From Citrus sinensis (Eukaryota; Streptophyta; Magnoliopsida; Sapindales; Rutaceae), in the NCBI RefSeq assembly GCF_022201045.2, contig NC_068562.1:3100001-3164000 (forward strand): a DNA stretch of 64,000 bases. The letters run 5' to 3'. Within the stretch, counting starts at the first letter, position 1, and every line of letters begins with the position of its first letter. Below the pieces are notes generated by a model that was given only the letters and a program-made list of their open reading frames with translations, made no database searches and had not been told where the DNA came from. Both the position numbers and the translations under genes were made by a program. Shown in pieces: positions 9,922 to 20,422 of the stretch.

Positions 9922-12009
9922 TCACCAATAGTCTCTACAAGAACAATTCCCATCCTCAAAAGAATGAAACCGACTTGAATCTCTCACAACTATTTTTCTC
10001 TTAGCAATTTTTGATATAAATTTAATGGCTGTGTGGCAATCTACACAAGTTCTTAAATTTTTATAAACTTTGATGGTTGTTCCAGGGCGAGTTGCAATAA
10101 TCCCAAAAGCAACTGCAAGCTTCTCACTGTGGTAGGAAAGATTCTGCTCCTTCTGCTCCTCCTCTACATCATGCAGTACAAAATTGGTGTCAGGAACATA
10201 CCCTTCTTCCTTCATCCTCTTTGAAAGCTTGCCCAAGAACTCATGTATTTCTTTAGACCTAGGGTGGGAAGTATCTCCTACTAAGAACACATGTGCATCT
10301 CTCTGGATTTCAATCCAACTCAAACCCGGTTTCTTTACCACTCCTCTGTCATCCATCAACTTTCTAATACTTGCTACTTCACTCCACTTACCAGCACTGG
10401 CATAAATGTTGGCCATTGTGACATAAGTAGCTGGATTCTCAGGCTCAATCTCAAACAGTGCTTCTGCTGCTCGTTTTGCTAGATCAAGGTTTCCATGAAT
10501 TCTGCAACCACCAAGCAATGAAGCCCATAAAAATTTATCTGGTTTCATAGGCATTTTAGAAATGACATCCTCTGCTTCATGAAACCGGCCAGACCGTGCC
10601 AATAGATCAACTATGCAAGCATAATGATCAGCTGTATATGTCAATCCATGTTTCTCCTTTATTGAGTGGAAATACTGGAGTCCTTTATCAACCAATCCAG
10701 CATGAGTGCAAGCCGTAAGAACCCCAACAAAAACAATATTATCAGGCTGAGTACCTGATTTAAGTAACAACTCAAAGTACTCCAAAGCCTTATCAGGCAT
10801 ACCATTTTGAGCATATCCAGCAATCAATGAAGTCCATGAAACTAAATCTGGTCTAGGCATCCCATTAAATACCTTTTTCGAATTCTCAACATTGCCACAC
10901 TTGGAATACATATGAACAAGGGCACTAGCAGCAAAACTATAAGGGTCATATCCTATTCTTGTCATGTACCCATGAACTTGCTTCCCAAGCTCCTCGGCAG
11001 CGTGATCAGCACATGCATTTAGGACCCCAGCAAAGGTAAACGCATTAGGTCTAATCCCCGATTTAATCAACTCTGAGAACAATGCAAATCCCTCTTCTCT
11101 CCTTCCTTCCTGAAAATATCTGCCAATCATTGCTGTCCACGAAACTACATCTCTATCCACCATTTTATCAAAAATTTGCCTAGCTTCATTAATACTACCA
11201 CATTTGCCATACATATCAGATAAAGCACTCCAAACTACCTCATCTGAATCGAACCCAGTTCGCATTATATAGCCATGAATCTCTTTACCTAAACGTAAAC
11301 ACTGAATGGCTGACACAGCAGACAAAGCACTAGACAGAGTGAACTTATTCGATACTGAATTTTCAAAATTTTGCATCATTCTATACAAGTCCAAAGCCTC
11401 TATGGGCTGATTATAACGTACATACCCCGAAATAATCGCAGTCCAAGAAAAATTGTCTCTTTGAGGCATTTCATCGAACAAATTTCTTGCTTGTTCAAGA
11501 AACCCCACTTTCGTATACCCAGAAATCATCGTATTGTACGAACACACGTCTCTTTCATGCATTTCATCAAACAATGTCCGAGCATCACTTAAATTCCCAC
11601 ATTTTGCATACATATCAAGCAGGCAATTAGATATAAAAACCCCAGGCTTAAACCCAGATGATTTTAAGTGAGAATGGACTTTTTTACCCTCTTCAAGGGC
11701 GCGGTTTTGGCGGCAAAATTGGATGAGAGATGAGTAAATCGAAGGAGAGGGATGACTGATTTGGTGGAGGATCTGAAGTGCTTCTTTTAAGCGTTTTTGG
11801 TTGCATAAAATGTCAATAGCTTCTTTAAATTTGTTGTGTTTGCACAAGTCAGTAATGAGATCGTCATTGTTGTTTGATTTGAAAAAGGTTTTTCGAACAG
11901 GCCGTTTCCGGACACTGTCTTGACTTTGAGAAGAGTAAGAACACGGAGTGGTTCTATTGAGTTGATACACACAAGAAATATTTGATGTTCTGAAATTCGC
12001 ACGTCTCAT
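9922..12009 (-). CDS. PPR protein of the PLS-DYW class (organelle RNA editing factor)
   Basis: Intronless, as usual for plant PPR genes. I take the ATG at 12009 (MRRANFRTSN..., 695 residues). An in-frame ATG exists at 12228, but the extra 73 residues overlap the promoter-type site II motifs and look non-coding. The N-terminus is rich in Arg and Ser with few acids, consistent with an organelle, probably mitochondrial, transit peptide. Repeated P, L and S motifs run from about residue 75 to 500 (for example SNCLLDMYAKCGNLSDARTL, DVCSYNTMISGYTKVGFLEQ). E/E+ motifs follow (KKPGLSWIEI), then a complete DYW cytidine-deaminase-like domain with HSEKLAVAFG, the zinc motif CVDCH and the terminal SCRDYW. 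DYW proteins bind single-stranded RNA and convert specific C to U in organelle transcripts. Overall sequence and gene order suggest an At4g37170-like orthologue; the RNA target is unknown. Confidence -1.
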   Translation of the reverse strand: MRRANFRTSNISCVYQLNRTTPCSYSSQSQDSVRKRPVRKTFFKSNNNDDLITDLCKHNKFKEAIDILCNQKRLKEALQILHQISHPSPSIYSSLIQFCRQNRALEEGKKVHSHLKSSGFKPGVFISNCLLDMYAKCGNLSDARTLFDEMHERDVCSYNTMISGYTKVGFLEQARNLFDEMPQRDNFSWTAIISGYVRYNQPIEALDLYRMMQNFENSVSNKFTLSSALSAVSAIQCLRLGKEIHGYIMRTGFDSDEVVWSALSDMYGKCGSINEARQIFDKMVDRDVVSWTAMIGRYFQEGRREEGFALFSELIKSGIRPNAFTFAGVLNACADHAAEELGKQVHGYMTRIGYDPYSFAASALVHMYSKCGNVENSKKVFNGMPRPDLVSWTSLIAGYAQNGMPDKALEYFELLLKSGTQPDNIVFVGVLTACTHAGLVDKGLQYFHSIKEKHGLTYTADHYACIVDLLARSGRFHEAEDVISKMPMKPDKFLWASLLGGCRIHGNLDLAKRAAEALFEIEPENPATYVTMANIYASAGKWSEVASIRKLMDDRGVVKKPGLSWIEIQRDAHVFLVGDTSHPRSKEIHEFLGKLSKRMKEEGYVPDTNFVLHDVEEEQKEQNLSYHSEKLAVAFGIIATRPGTTIKVYKNLRTCVDCHTAIKFISKIAKRKIVVRDSSRFHSFEDGNCSCRDYW

Positions 12010-12092
12010 GGTTTCGTTACAAACGACTAACCACCTGCTAACTGAATATTTTGATTTTTGATTCTCGCACGCTGCCACTCGCGCATGTACGT

Positions 12093-12164
12093 TGGGCAAT
12101 GGCCCACAAGCATCTACTTTGGGCTTCCAAAAAGGCCTTGTTAAGGCCTGGGCCAGAAAGCCCA
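12093..12164 (-). promoter_or_regulatory. Cluster of site II (TGGGCC/T) elements upstream of the PPR gene
   Basis: GGCCCA at 12101-12106, TGGGCT at 12120-12125, TGGGCC at 12149-12154 and AGCCCA at 12159-12164, plus a TGGGCA at 12093-12098, lie 85-155 bp before the chosen ATG. Site II elements bind TCP-type factors and are typical of plant genes for mitochondrial, ribosomal and PPR proteins. The cluster supports the shorter start. Confidence -1.
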
Positions 12165-12239
12165 TTTTTAAATTTTCCCACATTTGACGCCGTGGAGTCA
12201 TCATCCTTCTGGCCTTCATTTTTAACATTTTTTTTCAAA

Positions 12240-15200
12240 TAAAATTAATAAAAGATAATTTTGGAGAAATTGGATGTGACAATTTTTTTTTTTTTTGAGA
12301 AGAGTTGGATGTGATAATTGAATCATCAAAGAAACAACCAAGTAAAAGGGGAAGAAATTGGCAAAACGAAAGCCAATTAAATAAGTAATGAAGTCAAAAG
12401 GAGGACAAGTTTATGTATATGATGAGTTATATATATCAAGAGTGCATTTGAAGTGTGCTAATATTAATAAGAGCCACTTTAAATGAGGTAAACTTTAATT
12501 TACCTTCAGATAGAATAATAAATTTCAATTATTTTTTAAAATGTGGAAACCTCGTTTTACTTTTCAAGTGCTATTATCTCTGTTATTCTTAACAGCTAAA
12601 TGAGCAAAATCAAATTTTAAAAAAACTCTAATCATTTTCTACTTTTTCTGTATAGGTTTATTTCTATTACATCCAAATGTTTAATAAATTTCAATACCAA
12701 CTCAAATGTTTTAATAAATTGCAACATGCACCCAAATCGCTAATTTTTATTTTTTTAATGTATACGAAGTGTAGACGTAGTTGTCCAAATGGACCATATT
12801 CCCCTCATTTGATTTTTTTGACATGATAATAATTTTTAAAAAAATCCACCCAACACCAGAAGAATGAAGTTGGGGAAAACATATTTTTACATTTTTTAAA
12901 GGATAAATGCTTGTTAAATCCCTATATTTTAATTTAAGTGTTGATTTAGTACATATATTTCAAAAAATAACACCCTTGTTGTTAATTATGTTACGATCCT
13001 ATCTTTACTTTTCTTTCCTTCTACAATAATACCGTTACACTAATATTCTTACCTTTTTAAGGATATTAATGAAACATACAAAATTAATTTATCAAATTAA
13101 TCTTAAAAGTAACATAGAAATTTTCACAAAATTTTATGCTATAATTTTAGTTTGTGGATTAATTTGATCAAATATTTTTTTTTATAAAATAATCATTAGA
13201 AAAATTATTGCAAGGATAATAAACATTACTTTAAGTTGTCTTATATTAGTTTATTTATAAATAAACTATTAGTAAGTTTGTTGCATAGGTACAAAAAGTA
13301 CTAGTTCTTTCATATTGATATTTGTTGGTTAATTTACTCATAAGTAATTATTGATTAACTTCCTAATTAAATTTTTATAGATAAACTAATTAATGTCAAG
13401 AATATTATTATAAAGGTTTTGTTGTAAAAGGAAAGAAAATGTTGCACTTTACACTTTACGGGTCAACCCGGTGCGAGCGGAGATTAGTCTGAGTTGTGGT
13501 ATGAGCTTAAAGGCGCCTCCCACAATTAAGACCCATTCGGGACCACCTCATGGTTCAAACAATATATATATATATATATATAAGGGTAAGACTTTAACAT
13601 ATTTAACTATAAGGGTGTTTCGAATTATTTTTTAACATATAAGAATTAAATAAATATTTAAGTCAAAATATAAAGAATAAACAATAATTTTTCCTTTTTT
13701 TAATATATATATTTTGAAATTAAATTTATGTTATTTTTTGAATAAAAACTAAAATTAGATTTCCTTTTAAAACTAGAAAATAAATAAAAACACTTCTTCA
13801 AGCTTTCACGGAGCGAGAGCAATGACTGCACAAAAACTCATGGCCATGATCTAGAGCCGAGCAATGATGCAGTAGTGTAGCTACTCCTGATCGCGACAAT
13901 GTAATGTTGCCATACCATTGTAAATGCCATCTTCGCTACTTCCCCTACCACCGTTTACAAAGTCTCTGCCACTTCCATTACTTATTCATTTTAGCATGAC
14001 TTGGGGTTAACAAACTAATAATTAGTCACATACCTAATTGATGTAGGATCCTAACATTCCACCCTTATTTAGAATCAATGTTCATGTTAGTTCACGCACT
14101 CTAATTAGGTGACGCACTCAAAATCACAAAGGAAGATCGTTGTGGTAAAGTTCAACTCTAGAGAACTAAACTGAGTAGGAGCAAACTGTTTTGATACTAA
14201 TTTTTATAAATCTACAAGATAAAACTCATTCTTAAAAGTTGACTTGTAAGAGGAGAGTCCCTTGGGGTTAATAATCTCGATGTGGAATCATAATTTTTAT
14301 TTAAATTTGAGAATTTTCATAGATTGGAGGAGAGATTTTGTTTGTGAGGAGAGAGGATTTTAGGTGGTTTTTGTTGGGTTAAAAAGGCCATAAAATATAG
14401 TAATATGATGAAGATAATTGTCACCGTTTTAGGCCATATAGGCCGATGCCAATGTCTGTTCTGGGGCCTTCTAGGGCATTCTAAGGCGTTGTAAAATGGT
14501 TGACTAAGTGAAACTTAGTGCCATCATGCGGATTGCCACATTTTCAAAGAAAACCCGGTGACAATAATCGTAATAGTGGTGATGACATGGACACACTTTT
14601 AAGAATTTCTTAATCTAAGTATCTTGATTAAGTGGGATTTGACTTCGAGTTTTGATAAATTTGAATTTTTTTTTCTAAGTTTTAATGGTTTCTAGGATTG
14701 TTAAAGCTTTGATGGAATTTTTGTAGAATTACATCAGAAGTAGTCACGAGGTAGGTGGTGAATGGTGACGATGGGTCATTGGACTTGGTGTAAAAGATGA
14801 TGACTAACTTGTAATTTTTTTTTCTTGTTCTATTTTTTATTTGTTAATTTATGGTATGGGAAAAGTCTATAAAAATATTATCAAATCTTCCCAAAAACAA
14901 GCTTTTGATTTAGAAAAATTGGCATATGTTGACTACAATTGTTGTTTAATCGTCCCACCAAAAAGAAAATAATTTGAAAATTTAAACCTAATAAATAAAT
15001 AAATAATTTGAAAATTCTATCATTAATTGACATAAATAAATAAACAAAATAGGAGTAAGAATTAATTTAAATTTTAAAGGTTTTGTTATTACAATTGCCC
15101 ATTAACAACCTAACAACTGGCAAACACTAAAATTTTTAGGGTGTTTTTACTGATAAAATCATCTAGGTCATCTACTTGAAAATATGTTAAATTTTAGGGG

Positions 15201-16003
15201 AAGAAAGAGAAAATTACCTCTCTTAACTTAATAAAATGGTTAGTTAAAATATTCTGTTCGGTAAAGGTATTTTCCTATTTTGTTAGATCAATATGAGTCC
15301 GTTGTTAAAAATAAGGTTATCGGACGTAAATTAATGTTTTCATACTCTTAGTAGTAAATTAAAATTTATTTTCTAACTGATGTTTACCTTTTTAAATGAT
15401 GGATTTTTTTTTTATTAATCTTTAATTGCCTGTCCTCTTCTCCTCCTCAATTTTCTCTCTTTTAAAAATCTTTTGAAATGTCCGGTTGCTCTTTGAGAAA
15501 AAGAAAAATGAAAATATCTTTCAAGTATATAAGAAAAAAAAAATGAAATTAACTAACTGGTTTTACTTCGTAACAATTAGAAATTTCAGAACTAGCGGTA
15601 AAGAATTGTAATTTTTAACCACTTTGAAGCTAAACGGTTAAACCTGCCGTTATCTCGTTGATGCCAAAAGGTTAAGATAATAACGGCGTCAAGTCGCAAC
15701 TGTATTGAAGCTTCCTTAATCGTCAATGGCAATGTGGATGCTTTAGTTGAAAGCTAACTTGGGCAAGCGAAATAATTGGCTTTTTAAAGTCAAGTCAATT
15801 ACATTCTTAGGTTTGGCTAAAGAGAAAGGAAGGAAGAGAATAGCGTAGATTGTGAGAGTGAATTATTTTATCTAAAAAAGGCTCCCATCTTAGTTTAATT
15901 AATTTATTTTTTTTGAATTTTTGCAAGAATTGAGGTTCAAATTGGTTAAGCTGTTGAACCTAGCATCTGGGTTTGTTATTGTAAAGGAGTTGGAAGAGAG
16001 GTG
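12240..16003. other. AT-rich intergenic spacer upstream of the NLR gene
   Basis: Long low-complexity A/T sequence with (AT)n at 13562-13581. A GC-richer patch at about 13455-13560 (GGTGCGAGCGGAGATTAGTC, ending CATGGTTCAAAC) looks like a repeat fragment; the GGTTCAAAC resembles a pol III B box, but I cannot delimit a SINE. No coding region is recognised. The last 200 bp are the leader of the NLR gene. Confidence -1.
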
Positions 16004-19000
16004 ATGGCAGTTGCATTTGTTGGAGGAGCTCTTCTAGGAGCAGTTTTTGGAGAGCTATTGAGAGCAGTTTCAGAGGCAAAAGACAAAGCAGTCATGTTTA
16101 AGGACCTGTTGGAGCAACTAGAATCCACTTTACAAAATTCAACTCCGATGATCAAAGAAATAGAGAAGCTGAACCAAGTATTAGATCTGCCAAAGCACGA
16201 AACAGATACTTTGATTGAGATGATGAGGCGAGGCGAGCACCTTGTGCATAAATGCTCAAGAGTGAAGTGGAATTGCTTCAAAAGATATGATTATGCTAAA
16301 AAGATCATCAAGTTGGATAGATCGATCGATACCTTCTTTCGGACGTATATTCCATTACAACAGACAAGAGACAACAGAGTGATTATGGTGGACTTAAAAG
16401 AAGTGCACATGATGGTGAAGAGATTAAGTGGAAATGATAGGACTAGTTGGATGTTCAATCAGGTTGGAGTTGCTGGAGCCTGCTCGGCGCCTGATCCTCC
16501 GCCGGTCACTCCCGGTTTGGATGTTCCATTGAAGGAGTTAAAGCTGGAGTTGTTCAAGGATGGAAGGCAAGTCATTGTGGTCTCAGCTCCTGGAGGATAT
16601 GGCAAGACTACTTTGGTTAAAAAACTTTGCAAAGATGATCAAGTTTTAGGTATCCTCTCTCTTTCATGCTATTTGCTCTATTAAATCCTCTGATGCATGA
16701 ATTAGGTTTCTAACTTTGTAATCTTTTGCAAACTAGCTGATAAATTCATTTTAATTGAGTTGGAGATATTCTACTTGTGGATTAGAATTAGATTTTGATT
16801 GTTAGGCGAGGTCAATCCTGCAAAGGGATGAGTAAATGATATAGTGCTTGATAATTAATTATCCTATTCACAAGTCACTGTGTTGAATTGAACTGCAAAT
16901 CTTTCATCTTTTTAATAATTATTATTATCAATAGTTGGACTGCTATTCCTGCATCCCGTCTCTGGGAATCTCTTTGATACAAGAGTAATGTGATGTCTAA
17001 ATTCTGCCTTTTGTTTGTACAATAATGATATATGAATTTCCTCTCACTTTCACCATCAGCTTTCTCATATGACATTTGAACAGGAAAATTCAAGGACAAC
17101 ATTTTCTTTGTTACTGTTTCTCAAACGCCCAATGTGAAGGGCATTGTACAAAAAGTATTCCAGCATAAGGGTTATGCTGTGCCTGAGTTTCAAACAGATG
17201 AAGATGCAATCAATGACTTGGAACGGTTATTGAAGCCAATAAGACCAGAGGCTATACTGTTGGTCCTCGATGATGTCTGGTCCGGGTCAGAATCCCTGCT
17301 GCAGAAGTTCAAGTTCCAATTACCCTACTACAAGATCTTGGTGACCTCACGGTCTGTATTCCCACAATTTGGTTCTGGGTATGATTTGAAACCATTGAAT
17401 GATGAAGCTGCAAGGACTCTTTTTCGTTATTCAGCAAACCTACAAGATGGAAACTCATACATTCCAGACGAAAATCTTGTCAATAAGGTGCTCTACCAAT
17501 CTGCAGTTTCATGCTAATATTCAGTTTATTTTCTCATATGTATAGGAAATTTGCACATGCTTTTTTCTTTACCTACCAAATCAAGTTTTGTAATATCTAG
17601 AATGCCTTTATGCTTAATATCACTCTTTGCTATTTGTCTACATGCAGAGAAATAAAAAAAAACATATGAAACAATTGCATTCTAAAATCTGGTCTTGTCC
17701 AACTGCAGATTTTGAGAGCCTGTAAGGGATGCCCGTTGGCCCTTACAGTGGTCGGTGGATCACTGTGTGGGAAGCATCCAGCAATCTGGCAAAAAAGAGT
17801 GAAGGAATGGACTCAAGATGTATCTGTTTTCCATTCCAACAAAGAAATACTTTCTTGTCTTGAAAGGAGCTTGGATGCCTTAAATAATGAGGTCAAGGAA
17901 TGTTATATGGACCTATGTTCCTTTCCTGAGGACCAAAGGATTCCTATCACTGCGCTTGTTGACATGTGGATGGAATTGTATGAACTGGTTGATGAACTAT
18001 TTGCCATTGCCAACCTCCATGAGCTGTCCAACCTAAATCTGGCTAATTGCGTGGCCACAAGGTATGCATATATATAATACAATTATGATGTATCCAAGTG
18101 CTTGCTCTTGTGTTTGCATCAACGGTTATGTGCAATTTTAACATATGTGGTTTGCTATGCGGATGACCAACTTCAATTGATGTGCGTGCAAATTGGTGTG
18201 AATTCTCCTCTTATATACCTTGGAGTATGAATCTTCCCTGAACAATCAATTTATGCCATTCACTAGGAAATATGCAAGCGACGACAGCTGCTACAATGAT
18301 CACTTTGTAATGCAACATGATCTTCTCAGAGAGTTGGCTATCTATCAGAGCACATTAGAGCCCATAAAACAGAGGAAACGACTAATTATAGACACGAGTG
18401 GAAACAATTTTCCCGAATGGTGGATGGATCAAAAGCAGCACCCCCTTAATGCCAGCCTATTGTCAATCTCAACAGGTTTTTTTTTTTTTTTTTAAATTAA
18501 TCTCTACAGGTTGTTATCACCTTTTTTCTCACACATGGATACTGCAACATGCAGAGATTTTGAGTTTTTTTTTTTCCTTTTTGGCCAATCATTATCTGTC
18601 TCACGCAATATTGCCAAGATTTGCAGATGAAAACTTCTCATCTAATTGGTATGACATGGAAGCACCAGAAGTTAAGGTTGTGGCCTTAAACATAAGGGCA
18701 AAGAAGTACACCCTTCCAAATTTCCTGGAGAAGATGGATAAACTGAAGGTCATGATAGTCACAAATTACGGATTCTTCCCTGCGGAATTAAGTAACATCC
18801 GAGTTTTTGGTGCTTTATCTAATTTAAAGAGAATCAGATTGGAGCATGTTTCTCTTCCTTCCATGACCACTGTACGAATGAAGCATCTGCAAAAAGTATC
18901 CTTGGTTATGTGCAATGTTGGTCAGGTTGTTGGGAATTCTACCTTTCATTTTTCTGACGCATTTCCAAATCTCTTGGAGATCGATATTGATTATTGCAAT

Positions 19001-19459
19001 GATCTCATGGAGTTGCCTGATGGGTTATGTGATATTGTCTCCATAAAGAAGCTCCGGATCACCAACTGCCATAAGCTGTCTATACTACCTGAGGGGATTG
19101 GTAAGCTGGTGAACTTACAAATGCTAACGCTTGCTTCATGCACTGATCTGTCAGCATTACCAGACACAATTGGAAACCTGTCCAATTTAAACTTTCTGGA
19201 TATATCTGAATGTCTGAACATCCAAGAATTGCCAGAACAGATTGGTGAGTTGTGCAGTTTAAAGACACTTTGCTTGAAAGGTTGCTCTATTTTTGAGCCG
19301 CCCTCATCAATTTTGAATCTTGAGAATTTAGAAGTAGTGAAATGTGATGAAGAGACAGCCTATCAATGGGAATATTTCCAGCTTGGACAGGCAAAATTTA
19401 GGATAGAAGTGATTCAAGAAGATATCAACTTATATTGGCTTCACAATCCTCATCTTTGA
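16004..19459 (+). CDS. NRG1: RPW8-type helper NLR immune receptor (NRG1 group)
   Basis: Five exons (16004-16649, 17084-17487, 17709-18061, 18267-18475, 18627-19459) splice in phase to 814 residues, the usual NRG1 size. The real start is the ATG at 16004; the GTG just before it is not a start. Residues 1-150 form the RPW8-like coiled-coil (MAVAFVGGALLGAVFGELLR at the front), the part that builds membrane calcium-permeable pores in this family. The NB-ARC domain has P-loop GGYGKTTL (about 197-204), kinase-2 LLVLDDVW (274-281), RNBS-B KILVTSR, GLPL-type CKGCPLAL, and QHD in place of MHD (484-486), as in NRG1 proteins. LRRs fill residues about 540-790 (for example LPEGIGKLVNLQMLTLASC). NRG1 acts downstream of TIR-NLR sensors with EDS1-SAG101 to trigger cell death. 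No frameshift or internal stop is seen, so it looks functional. Exons 2 and 3 join exactly at NLVNK/ILRACKG. Confidence -1.
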
Positions 19460-20422
19460 AGACAAATTTCCCTGCAGCTCAATTGAAATGTAATTAGTCT
19501 TTAAGAACTTTCCTTTTCTGTTTCACAACAGTAGTGTATACTGTTGTTTTATGACTCGAGATAAATCTTTTTTCTCCTTGTTAATAAAGTGTGTTCTCAA
19601 AATCAAGATTAGTGTAAACAGCCTGTATAAATTGACAATAAATTGTCCTTTACTCATCTGTAACTTCCTAAAATCGGACATGAGTCATGACCAATACTGA
19701 TAAAACAACCATGAAGGCGCTACGATCCAGTATATGCGCAAGAGTATAATAGCTGCAATCAGCAAGGGGGTCATTCATTTACAATTTTGTGATCACGAAG
19801 ATATACTGGAAAATACAACCAAACTTTCTTCAGTTGAGGCTTAAGACCAGGATTGTTCTCTCAAATCTTGAGGAATTCATTTAACCAGCCAGAAGCGCAA
19901 AATACAGTCGACAGAATTCATCAAAAGACGCCATTTGCTACATAAAAATACTGGAAATTTCAACTATCAATGATCAGCAATTCTCCGTCAAAATCGTCCA
20001 AAAAATTATACAATCTAAAAACTAGAATGCTAAATTGATATAAAAAACTCCAGCGGTCTCTCATCCAATGTTCACATCCGTACCATCGACATCCTCGGTG
20101 AAACGAACAACTCAAAAGACAATGCAAAAATTGTAACTAAATAGCTGAGTAGAAGGGGTTGATTAACCCGACTAGTAGAGTTTTCCCTTAGAAAAAAGCA
20201 TCAAAGATCAAATTGGATCACACAAATATAAAAGTTCCAGTTTATGAACATAGCAGACTCTTAAGGTTCTTTAACTTATGCTAATACAGACCAACATTTC
20301 CTCTGGTATTTCTCCATTCTACCACAATATTATCTCAGCTAAATATTACACATTTCCACATGCCCATAAGAACTACACTGTTGAAGAAACTTCTGTCTAT
20401 AGTTTAATAAAACATTATGTCA
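19460..20422. other. Shared 3' region between convergent NLR and SnRK2 genes
   Basis: 963 bp separate the two stop codons. AATAAA at about 19581 and other AT-rich signals suit NLR polyadenylation; the right part should be SnRK2 3' UTR. No further gene. Confidence -1.

Noticed and set aside
12010-12228. 73-residue N-terminal extension of the PPR frame
   Set aside because: It overlaps the site II promoter elements and the residues look like translated promoter; the downstream ATG gives a sensible transit peptide.
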